Positions 1-5,853 of a stretch of 8,035 bases of DNA are shown here, in pieces (position 1 is the stretch's first letter; every line of letters starts with the position of its first letter). The notes under the pieces are model-generated. The model saw only the letters and a program-made list of their open reading frames with translations. It did not search any database and was not told the DNA's origin. The position numbers and the translations under genes are program-made. The stretch is from CBDUQP01 sp965369385 (GTDB taxonomy: Bacteria > Planctomycetota > Phycisphaerae > SM23-33): positions 1 through 8,035 of the forward strand of contig CBDUQP010000142.1 in the NCBI GenBank assembly GCA_965369385.1, in the 5' to 3' direction.

Positions 1-3000
1 CATCCAGATTGAAATCGCCAGCTATCGGAGCAGCCAAGGACAGCAATGCGGATATGCTCACCGAAACGCCTTCATTATCCGTTACCTTCAAACCTATCGT
101 ATGTATACTCAGCCAGTCCAGCCCCATGTTGTAGAGATCCAGATAACTGAGTTCGCCGTCTGCGGTCAGAAGATCGTCATAAACACCATCTCCATCCAAA
201 TCCCAGGCAAAACTCACCAAACCGCCGTCCGGATCACTGCCAACACCATTAAGTATCAAATTCTCGCCAGGCACTATCGAGTAATTCGAACTGCTCACAA
301 GAGGATTGGCATAAATACGCAGAAGCCGCTGGGCTGTTCCCGTGGCGGATTCATTATCCTCCGCAGTCATAGTTACCCAGTGCCCCGTCTCGCTGGGCGT
401 CAAGCCGAGGGCCAGGAGTTCATTGTAACTGAAGTTTACACTCTGCCCCGTCTTGTCAGTCGCACCGCCGTTAACGTTCCAATACCACTTAACGATAGAC
501 CCGCCGTCCGGATCACTGCCCGTACCGCTGAATGTCACATTTCCACCAGGATTAATCGAATATGCGCTGCTGCCCGCACTACACGTCGGATTGGCGTAAA
601 CGTAGAGTTTCGTGATGCTCGAACCTGTAGCCGACTCGTTATCCAACACGCCCAAATTGATCGTGTGACCATTCTCGTCGGGCGTCAGGCCAAACGTGCT
701 CACGATATCGCTGTAACTCAGGCTGACACTCTGGCCGGTTCTGTCGATACCACCACCGTTCAGGTTCCAGTTCCACGCCATGATACTTCCGCCATCGGCA
801 TCGCTGCCAGTCGCGTTCAATGTCACCGTGCCCCCCGGGTTGATCGAGTATTCGCCCTGGGCATCGCATGTGGGAGCGGTATAGATGCGGATGATGGCTA
901 TGTCGCTGCCATGGCCGGCGAATCCGTGCTCGCCGTCATTGTCGGTCACGTTCAGCGAGATCGTGTGGCCGATTTCGCTCGGCGCCAGACCAAGCGTATT
1001 GACAAGATAATCGTAGCTGAGATTCACGTTCTGTGCGGTCTGGTTGGTGCTACCATTGAGATTCCAGGCCCATGCGATAATCGACCCGCCGTCAGCATCG
1101 CTGCCAGACCCCGTAAGAGTAATGCTTCCACCGGGATTGACGGTATAGTCGCCGCCTGCGTTGCACGTGGGGTTCACCAGAAGGGCCATCTGAATGTTCT
1201 GCTCTTCGATGACTCGCCCTTCGTTGTCTACGACTTTCATGCGGAATACGTGATGCTCATTGGCCACTGCGCCGTCATTAAAGAAATCGTTTCCGACCAC
1301 ACGCACGCCATCGCCGGTGAAATCCCATGTACCGTTATTGTTCAGATCCCAATACGTAGTCACGGTCCCGCCGTCGGGGTCGATCGCGCCGCTCTTCAGA
1401 TAATCGAAATCGCTTGAGCCCTCCAGGTCCCGAATCCAGGCATACTGGGCGTAACCATCGGCAGTGGGGTCTGCGTAGATTCGAATCACGGCAGTGTCCG
1501 AACCGGTGGCACCCTCATTGTCCACTACCGCCATAGTCACCGTGTGTCCGGTTTCGCTTGGTGCAAGGCCTAAGGTATTGACAAGAGTACTGTAGCTGAA
1601 AGTGGGATTCTGCGTGGTAGTATCCGTCCCGCCGCCATTAACGTCCCAATTCCACTGCGTAATGCTCCCGCCGTCGGGATCGCTGCCCGTTGCCGTCAGA
1701 GTCACGTTTCCGCCGGGATTAATCGCATAGCTACCATGCGCGTCGCACGTGGGGGCGGCATAAATGCGGATGGTTGCGGTGTCAAAGCCGATAGCCGACT
1801 CATTATCCATAACTCCCAGGAGAATCGAGTGACCGGTCTCGCTGGGAGCAAGACCCAAACCGATCAGCTCGCTGTAAGCTACACTGACGCTCTGTCCAAC
1901 CTTGTTGGCCGAGCCGCTGTTGTTGAGATCCCAGTTCCAAGCGGTGATACTCCCGCCGTCAGCATCGCTGCCAGTGCCGCTGAGCGTCACCGATCCGCCG
2001 GGATTGACCGAGTAAACGCCCTTCGCATCGCAGGTCGGGTTGGTGTATACGGCGATGGTGGCAGTATCGTAACCGCTTTTCTGAGATGCGCCTGGATCGT
2101 TGTCGGCCACGCGGAGAGTTATCGTCTTGCCTTCTGTCGGGCCTACGAGACTGAGCAACTGCGCGTGGGTCAGGTTCGGCGATGCGCCAGCGGTTTCATA
2201 TGTGCCGTCACCGTTCATATCCCATGCATAGCTGCCGATTCCGCCGCCATTGTTGTAGTACGTGCTGTTGGTGCGCCACGTTACCGAATCGGGATCATAT
2301 GACCCGGCGGCACTCAAAGCCACCGAACCGCCCGGATTGACGGCGTAACCGCCGTTTGCGTTGGCAACGGTAGCTTTCTTCGCCAGGAAGTAGTCGACCA
2401 GAAACGCCTTCGTGAACTTCTCGGCGTACGGCAGGGCGATCGCGGCATAATGCTTCCGAGTGTCTTTCAGATACTGCCATCTCCACCAATCAATGGATTG
2501 ATACAGGCTCTTGAAAGCTGAAGCGTTAGCTACCACCAGGTTCTGGTGCGTAACCATCGTTTGTGCATAGGTCCCGGAATACGATTGCCCAGCCATGTTG
2601 GGATACGAACTCGAAGCCCATGTCGCAACCTGAGCTTCCAACTTAACCTCAACGGCGGAATCTATGTATACAGTGCGCGCCGGAGAATGACCTAACGGAA
2701 CTGCGGTATCGTTCGCCATGTGAACCAGATACTTCAGCCGCGTAGCCTCATCAAGATTCAGCCAGAGTGGATCGGACAGATAGTGTCTGCCACTGAACAA
2801 ACCAGGCCACGAACCGTATGGAGCAGGATGGTGGTATGTCTCCGGTGGTTCGCCGATGAATCCTGTTATCGTGCTGATCTGTGACGAAGACAGATACTGG
2901 CTAGCCAGAGCTGCCACGGTGGGATCACCGAGCTCCCTGCCTGCAAGATTAGAGTGCGATGGCCCACCCCACCCGAAAGCAGTACCCGACATGAATACGT

Positions 3001-3046
3001 CAAGAATCAACACCAACACGAGTAACCTGACCATGGCCTGTTTCAT
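1..3046 (-). CDS. Secreted multidomain protein: Zn-phospholipase C / S1-P1 nuclease-like head plus eight PKD-like repeats (3' end beyond window)
   Basis: The frame stays open from ATG 3046 to the window edge (1,015 codons) and is incomplete. GGAG at 3055-3058 lies 8 nt before the ATG. Residues 1-25 are a signal peptide (MKQAMVR, then a hydrophobic core, then GTAFG). Cleavage there would leave Trp26 as the first mature residue, followed by WGGPSH. Zinc-dependent phospholipase C and S1/P1 nucleases use an N-terminal Trp and a nearby His as zinc ligands. Further candidate ligands are His88 (RHYLSD), the cluster His109-x3-Asp113-x6-His120 (HMANDTAVPLGH), and Glu133/Glu137. The D-to-H spacing is one longer than in classical members, so activity is uncertain. 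Residues of about 226-1006 are eight PKD-like beta-sandwich modules. The last visible residues, AGDFNLD, resemble the start of a dockerin/EF-hand segment. Protein lipid or nucleic-acid substrate cannot be told. The frame and export are secure; the head's family is a motif-based call. Confidence 0.9.
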   Translation of the reverse strand, partial: MKQAMVRLLVLVLILDVFMSGTAFGWGGPSHSNLAGRELGDPTVAALASQYLSSSQISTITGFIGEPPETYHHPAPYGSWPGLFSGRHYLSDPLWLNLDEATRLKYLVHMANDTAVPLGHSPARTVYIDSAVEVKLEAQVATWASSSYPNMAGQSYSGTYAQTMVTHQNLVVANASAFKSLYQSIDWWRWQYLKDTRKHYAAIALPYAEKFTKAFLVDYFLAKKATVANANGGYAVNPGGSVALSAAGSYDPDSVTWRTNSTYYNNGGGIGSYAWDMNGDGTYETAGASPNLTHAQLLSLVGPTEGKTITLRVADNDPGASQKSGYDTATIAVYTNPTCDAKGVYSVNPGGSVTLSGTGSDADGGSITAWNWDLNNSGSANKVGQSVSVAYSELIGLGLAPSETGHSILLGVMDNESAIGFDTATIRIYAAPTCDAHGSYAINPGGNVTLTATGSDPDGGSITQWNWDVNGGGTDTTTQNPTFSYSTLVNTLGLAPSETGHTVTMAVVDNEGATGSDTAVIRIYADPTADGYAQYAWIRDLEGSSDFDYLKSGAIDPDGGTVTTYWDLNNNGTWDFTGDGVRVVGNDFFNDGAVANEHHVFRMKVVDNEGRVIEEQNIQMALLVNPTCNAGGDYTVNPGGSITLTGSGSDADGGSIIAWAWNLNGSTNQTAQNVNLSYDYLVNTLGLAPSEIGHTISLNVTDNDGEHGFAGHGSDIAIIRIYTAPTCDAQGEYSINPGGTVTLNATGSDADGGSIMAWNWNLNGGGIDRTGQSVSLSYSDIVSTFGLTPDENGHTINLGVLDNESATGSSITKLYVYANPTCSAGSSAYSINPGGNVTFSGTGSDPDGGSIVKWYWNVNGGATDKTGQSVNFSYNELLALGLTPSETGHWVTMTAEDNESATGTAQRLLRIYANPLVSSSNYSIVPGENLILNGVGSDPDGGLVSFAWDLDGDGVYDDLLTADGELSYLDLYNMGLDWLSIHTIGLKVTDNEGVSVSISALLSLAAPIAGDFNLD
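22..2371 (-). repeat. Eight tandem PKD-like modules inside the large secreted protein
   Basis: Approximate module starts, reading along the minus strand, are 2371, 2040, 1754, 1470, 1172, 877, 592 and 306; most are 280-300 bp long. A typical module opens with PTCDA, then xYSxNPGGSVTLSG, GSDADGGSI, WNWDLN, a LGLAPSETGH turn and a closing VxDNESATGxDTAxIRIYA strand. The D-x-DGG and W-x-W-D/N signatures fit the PKD/immunoglobulin-like fold. Module 1 carries an insertion and WDMNGDG, and module 8 has WDLDGDG, both possible Ca-binding loops. Module 4 (about 1470-1175) is the most divergent and lacks both the NPGG and LGLAPSE signatures. Such arrays usually act as spacers or as surface or carbohydrate contacts. 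Confidence 0.85.
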
Positions 3047-3054
3047 CACATAAT

Positions 3055-3058
3055 CTCC
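3055..3058 (-). promoter_or_regulatory. Shine-Dalgarno GGAG for the PKD protein
   Basis: GGAG sits 8 nt before ATG 3046. This favours that start over the in-frame Met at residue 5, which has no comparable site and would shorten the signal peptide's positively charged end. Confidence 0.6.
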
Positions 3059-3070
3059 GTTTAGAATATC

Positions 3071-3076
3071 CTTATA
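3071..3076 (-). promoter_or_regulatory. Candidate proximal -10 box (TATAAG) for the PKD protein
   Basis: TATAAG on the minus strand would place transcription start near 3064, giving a leader of about 18 nt that still contains the GGAG. No convincing -35 box lies 16-18 nt upstream, so this is weak and competes with the distal TATAAT at 3421. Confidence 0.25.
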
Positions 3077-3323
3077 GAAAATCCCCGGGAGCCAATAACT
3101 GCTCTCCGCGTCTTCCTATATCACCACAAGCAGGCTGCCAGACGAACCGCCCACCTTCGCAAAACCGAGGCAGTCGGCCGAGAAACAAGCTGTGACCAAA
3201 GCGCAGTACTACCAATGAAGCCCTACCAGCCAGATAGCGTAATGATAGATAATGGCAGCACTTATACACCATCCGCCAACCAGGACACCACAACTCCTGA
3301 TGCCTCCAGCCGACAATCGGCGT

Positions 3324-3351
3324 GTGGCCCGGGGATATTGTATCGGGCCAC
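3324..3351. repeat. GC-rich inverted repeat, GTGGCCCG / CGGGCCAC
   Basis: Perfect 8-bp arms (3324-3331 and 3344-3351) flank a 12-nt loop. There is no T-tract on either strand, so it is not a standard intrinsic terminator. It lies inside the leader that the TATAAT promoter at 3421 would produce. Confidence 0.45.
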
Positions 3352-3420
3352 GTCAAAACCATCGCTTCAGACCTGCGACAAAGGCAGAGTCCCTCCAGAC
3401 CATGCCAAATTATGTAACGC

Positions 3421-3449
3421 ATTATACTGCAAAGACTACTGAAGAGCAA
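3421..3449 (-). promoter_or_regulatory. Candidate sigma-70-type promoter TTGCTC-17-TATAAT
   Basis: On the minus strand, TTGCTC (3449-3444) is followed after exactly 17 nt by a perfect TATAAT (3426-3421). The -35 matches consensus only in its TTG. Transcription would start near 3414 and run toward the PKD gene with an untranslated leader of about 370 nt, or produce a small RNA from 3414 leftward. Confidence 0.35.
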
Positions 3450-3476
3450 GGAAGCATCAACCGCAATATTCAGCAT

Positions 3477-3506
3477 AATTACCTACACACTCTCGCCTAG
3501 GTAATT
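3477..3506. repeat. AT-rich inverted repeat, AATTACCTA / TAGGTAATT
   Basis: Perfect 9-bp arms (3477-3485 and 3498-3506) flank a 12-nt loop. It lies about 95 bp past the stop of the PH-domain membrane gene and just upstream of the TATAAT candidate. It could be that gene's transcript end or a regulator site. No clean T-run follows, so a terminator call would be weak. Confidence 0.4.
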
Positions 3507-3601
3507 GCCTTATCTACAAGATATTGCGCCTGCAACTCATCTTGCGATAGCGAAACGCGGGCACTTTGTCACAATCACAGACTGTTCGCCGAATCAGGCG
3601 A

Positions 3602-4381
3602 TTAGTGCGTATCCATAGCCAGCTTGCCACGAATGGATTCCAGCATCTGCGCGCGTTTGCCGATGCGGTTCACCAGCAGGAATATCGGCTGACGTCGCTG
3701 ATCGCGGAATGTGATGATGATCCGCCCGAAACCGAAAATCCGCTCCAGAAAATCGCCCGTGTCCACACGTGTGCTGTACTCCTCACGCGACACCTGCTCG
3801 CCGGTCTCGGTGGGACCTACCTGGATGTTCATATAGTTGGGCGTTATCGCGACATAGTAGAACAGCCCCTTCAGCCACGATATCACAACCGCCACGGAGA
3901 ATAGCATCGCAATCAGCAGATAACCCGACGCGTCTATCTCCACGCCAAGATGCCCGAAGAACCGCACGAAACTCTCCAGCCAACCCATGAACAACAGCCA
4001 CAGGGCCAGGGCCATCACGCACAGCGCGACAATCAGGAGCGTCTTGATGCTCACTTCGTATTCGTCAACCAGGAAGTTGAGGGCAAACACTCCGAACCAG
4101 ACTCCCCCGACAATAGCGGGATTGATCTCCAACACACCCCACTGCCGCAACGACATCAGCAAACATGCCACAAGCGATGTAATGATCGTGGGAACATAGA
4201 GCACCTTGCGACTCCATCCGAAGACCACCAACCACTCGTTGATATCCGGATCGTCATAAAGCTGCTTGTTGACCTTCCGTCGGGTGCGAAGGGTCTTCCG
4301 CAGCAGCAGCCATGCGATCAGCACCACAAGCAGCATTAAGAACGGGATGGAGAAAATGATGATCTTCTTGAGTTCCCACAT
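3602..4381 (-). CDS. Five-helix membrane protein with C-terminal bacterial PH-like domain
   Basis: The 259-residue product has hydrophobic segments at about residues 7-27, 61-79, 87-105, 112-134 and 152-173, so it is an inner-membrane protein. A charged stretch (TLRTRRKVNKQLYDDPDINEW) separates the first helix from the rest. Residues of about 174-255 look like a bacterial PH (bPH2/DUF304-type) domain: a YYVAITPNYMNI strand, then TRVDTGDFLERIFGFG, then RIIITFRDQ and a closing amphipathic helix. The RIFGFGRIIITF pattern is characteristic of such domains. The ATG at 4381 is preceded by GAAAGGA 7 nt upstream, which supports the start. The gene upstream ends in a terminator, so it is probably transcribed alone. 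Role unknown: membrane-linked bPH proteins are often scaffolds. The gene is secure; the PH assignment is by pattern. Confidence 0.85.
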   Translation of the reverse strand: MWELKKIIIFSIPFLMLLVVLIAWLLLRKTLRTRRKVNKQLYDDPDINEWLVVFGWSRKVLYVPTIITSLVACLLMSLRQWGVLEINPAIVGGVWFGVFALNFLVDEYEVSIKTLLIVALCVMALALWLLFMGWLESFVRFFGHLGVEIDASGYLLIAMLFSVAVVISWLKGLFYYVAITPNYMNIQVGPTETGEQVSREEYSTRVDTGDFLERIFGFGRIIITFRDQRRQPIFLLVNRIGKRAQMLESIRGKLAMDTH

Positions 4382-4388
4382 GTCAGTA

Positions 4389-4395
4389 TCCTTTC
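4389..4395 (-). promoter_or_regulatory. Shine-Dalgarno GAAAGGA for the PH-domain membrane gene
   Basis: A GAAAGGA sequence ends 7 nt before ATG 4381, near the ideal spacing, and fixes this start. Confidence 0.6.
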
Positions 4396-4437
4396 GTAGT
4401 GCCCGCCCGGCAGCTACCAGACGCCGGATTGCGGGCT

Positions 4438-4467
4438 CTTATGGAAACATCGGCAAGAGATGCTCAA
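4438..4467 (-). promoter_or_regulatory. Weak candidate promoter TTGAGC-18-CATAAG
   Basis: This lies between the terminator at 4509-4554 and the PH-domain membrane gene, where a promoter is expected. Each hexamer has four of six consensus bases and the spacer is 18 nt. Transcription would start near 4430. Confidence 0.28.
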
Positions 4468-4508
4468 TAACTTTCGCATTCACTTGCAAGCCCCACACTT
4501 GCCTGCGC

Positions 4509-4554
4509 AAAAAAGAGCCGGCTGTCACAGGCTACTGATGCCCATGACAGCCGG
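4509..4554 (-). terminator. Intrinsic terminator of the LTxxQ protein gene
   Basis: On the minus strand, a perfect 10-bp stem (CCGGCTGTCA paired with TGACAGCCGG, 4554-4545 with 4527-4518) encloses a 17-nt loop that can itself pair GGC/GCC. It is followed by CTC and six T residues (4514-4509). It lies 74 bp after the LTxxQ gene's stop codon and separates it from the PH-domain membrane gene. Confidence 0.85.
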
Positions 4555-4627
4555 TCCGGTCCTCACTCACAATTGCTGTGTGCCAGATAACTCTTATAGT
4601 CTTGCTGCGGATTGATCAGGCCAGCGC

Positions 4628-5512
4628 TCAGTCTTCATCCCGGCCGCCCTTACCGCCACGCCCATGACGCCGCTTGCCACGGCGTTCCTTGAGCTCTTCC
4701 TTCTGCTCGTCGGTCAACACATCTCCGATCTTCTCGCGAATCTGTTTCCTGAGCTTCCTCTTTTCTTCTCTCGTCTCGGCGGTCCTCATCTTCGGGCCCA
4801 TCTCCTCGTGAATAGCCTTGATCTTCGCCTGCTGCTCGTCGGTCAGGTCCAGACCCCCAAGCGGTCCACCCTTGCGGCCGTGTGGGCCCTTGCCCCATCG
4901 CTTGGCGAGATTCTTCTTCATCTGCGCCTTCTGATCGTCAGTCAACACTTCGCTGACCTTCCTGTGCATCTGCTTCATCAGCTTGCCCCTGGCTTCCCTT
5001 GTCTCGGCCGCCTTCAGCTTGGGACCCATCTCTTCATGAATCGCCTTGACCTTGGCTTTCTGCTCGTCAGTCAGCTTCAAACCCGCAAGTGGTCCACCAT
5101 TGCGGCCGCGCGGTCCTTTGCCCCAGCGTTTGGCAAGATTCTTCTTCATCTGCGCCCGTTGCTCATCGGTCAGCACTTCGCTGACCTTCTCACGCGTCTG
5201 CTTCATCAGCTTCCACTTGGCTTCCTTCGTATCGGCGGCCTTCATCTTCGACCGCATCTCGTCACGGATCGCCTTGATCTTGGCACGCTGCTCATCGGTC
5301 ACCTCAATACCATTGAGCGGATCACCCTTGCGGCCGCGCGGGCCATGCTTGCGACCCATGGCCTTCATCCGCTTGGTGACCTTTGCCATCTGCTCATCGT
5401 TCAGCACCTCTTTGAGCTGCTTGACCATAGCCTGTCTATGGGCCTTCATGATCGTCGCCACCTGCGATGCCTGCTCATCGGTAAGCTCCAAGCCTTCCGT
5501 GAACTTCGCCAT
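4628..5512 (-). repeat. Fourfold internal LTxxQ repeat, exact 228-bp period for units 2-4
   Basis: Units 2, 3 and 4 begin at codons starting 5320, 5092 and 4864, exactly 228 bp (76 residues) apart. Units 2 and 3 share an identical AQMKKNLAKRWGKGP segment encoded with synonymous differences. Unit 1 (5512-5321) is about 64 residues and appears to lack roughly 16 residues between its two LTxxQ-type motifs. Unit 4 ends in a Gly/Arg/Lys-rich tail finishing RDED. Confidence 0.85.
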
Positions 5513-5629
5513 GCGATCGCCTTTCTTGCCCTTCCGACCCGGGCCGCGATCTTCCTTTGCCTGGCAAACTCCGGCAACCATACCCACCGAAAACAATGCC
5601 ACCGCCACAAATGTCATTAACCTGGTCAT
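4628..5629 (-). CDS. Exported tandem Spy/CpxP-like (LTxxQ) protein, four units
   Basis: From ATG 5629 the product has 333 residues. Residues 1-24 form a signal peptide (MTRLM, a hydrophobic core, then GVCQA) with likely cleavage before KED. The Cys at 22 does not sit in a proper lipobox, because its -1 residue is Val. The rest is very basic, helix-rich and built of four units, each with two LTxxQ-type motifs (LTDEQ, LNDEQ, VTDEQ, LTDDQ). The LTxxQ motif defines the Spy/CpxP family of periplasmic chaperones and stress sensors, which are normally single-unit proteins of about 140-170 residues. Units are joined by Gly/Arg/Lys-rich linkers such as GKGPRGRNGG. A start at 5677 is possible but would put 16 extra residues before the signal peptide, whereas AGGAG lies 7 nt before 5629. 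A periplasmic chaperone or metal/stress-binding role is inferred only. Confidence 0.85.
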   Translation of the reverse strand: MTRLMTFVAVALFSVGMVAGVCQAKEDRGPGRKGKKGDRMAKFTEGLELTDEQASQVATIMKAHRQAMVKQLKEVLNDEQMAKVTKRMKAMGRKHGPRGRKGDPLNGIEVTDEQRAKIKAIRDEMRSKMKAADTKEAKWKLMKQTREKVSEVLTDEQRAQMKKNLAKRWGKGPRGRNGGPLAGLKLTDEQKAKVKAIHEEMGPKLKAAETREARGKLMKQMHRKVSEVLTDDQKAQMKKNLAKRWGKGPHGRKGGPLGGLDLTDEQQAKIKAIHEEMGPKMRTAETREEKRKLRKQIREKIGDVLTDEQKEELKERRGKRRHGRGGKGGRDED

Positions 5630-5853
5630 AATATTGCTCCTATATTGCAATGTCTTGCTATACAATCGTGTGTCCATAATCAGCGCCCTACCGGATAGCG
5701 GCGTTCAGACTGTCAAACGCCCGCGATTCAAGGTTATTGCATTAATCGACAACTTCTCGCAAAATATTCAAGCATTGCGGTTATCGACATGCGCCGGCGG
5801 CCGGCATTACGCGGACAGACGTAGCAAACAGATGGGAAGGTACGGAAAAACAC
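5630..5853. other. Divergent intergenic region between the LTxxQ gene and the DHS-like gene
   Basis: These 224 bp must hold promoters for both divergent genes. On the plus strand, TTGCAT (5737-5742) and CAAAAT (5760-5765) are 17 nt apart but match consensus poorly. On the minus strand a perfect TTGACA (5715-5710) has no -10 partner at the right distance. Two GCCGGC palindromes separated by one G lie at 5793-5805. None of these is firm enough to call separately. Confidence 0.4.
5637..5641 (-). promoter_or_regulatory. Shine-Dalgarno AGGAG deciding the LTxxQ gene start
   Basis: AGGAG ends 7 nt before ATG 5629 and lies inside the longer frame beginning at 5677. It therefore argues that translation starts at 5629, directly at the signal peptide. 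Confidence 0.65.

Larger units (their letters stand above)
3047..3601. other. 555-bp gene-free region with hairpins and a candidate promoter
   Basis: No convincing gene was found. The open frames here, including a minus-strand one of 134 codons (3476-3072), have Cys/Trp-rich composition, no Shine-Dalgarno and no recognisable domain. What can be seen is an 8-bp stem hairpin (3324-3351), a 9-bp AT-rich stem hairpin (3477-3506), and a TATAAT box with a TTG-type -35 (3421-3449) reading toward the PKD gene. It may be a long 5' leader, a small RNA locus or decayed sequence. No tRNA-like cloverleaf was noticed. Confidence 0.5.

Noticed and set aside
101..1417. Long plus-strand open frame (438 codons) opposite the PKD array
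   Set aside because: It is antisense to the repeats: its own repeated phrases (such as PAVSIAA) mirror the PKD module period. It has no ribosome site or family match, and the minus frame has a signal peptide, domains and a start signal.
1736..2302. Plus-strand open frame of 188 codons
   Set aside because: Same antisense mirror of PKD modules as at 101-1417, with the same phrases recurring.
22..2371. CRISPR or other DNA-level repeat array
   Set aside because: The 280-300 bp periodicity is explained by protein modules that keep one reading frame and vary at synonymous sites; there are no short identical repeats with unique spacers.
3072..3476. Minus-strand open frame of 134 codons in the gene-free region
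   Set aside because: Trp/Cys/Arg-rich sequence without a domain or ribosome site; the TATAAT candidate lies inside its 5' part.
3588..3604. Small TCGCC/GGCGA hairpin at the stop codon of the PH-domain membrane gene as a terminator
   Set aside because: Only five base pairs and no T-run follow on the minus strand.
4664..5620. Plus-strand open frame of 318 codons opposite the LTxxQ gene
   Set aside because: Its Leu/His-rich repeats are the antisense of LTDEQ and linker codons. The minus strand has the signal peptide, Shine-Dalgarno and terminator.
4628..5629. Collagen-like or DNA-binding protein, from the Gly/Arg/Lys-rich linkers
   Set aside because: There is no Gly-X-Y periodicity beyond short linkers, and the repeated LTxxQ helices with a signal peptide fit an exported Spy-like protein better.
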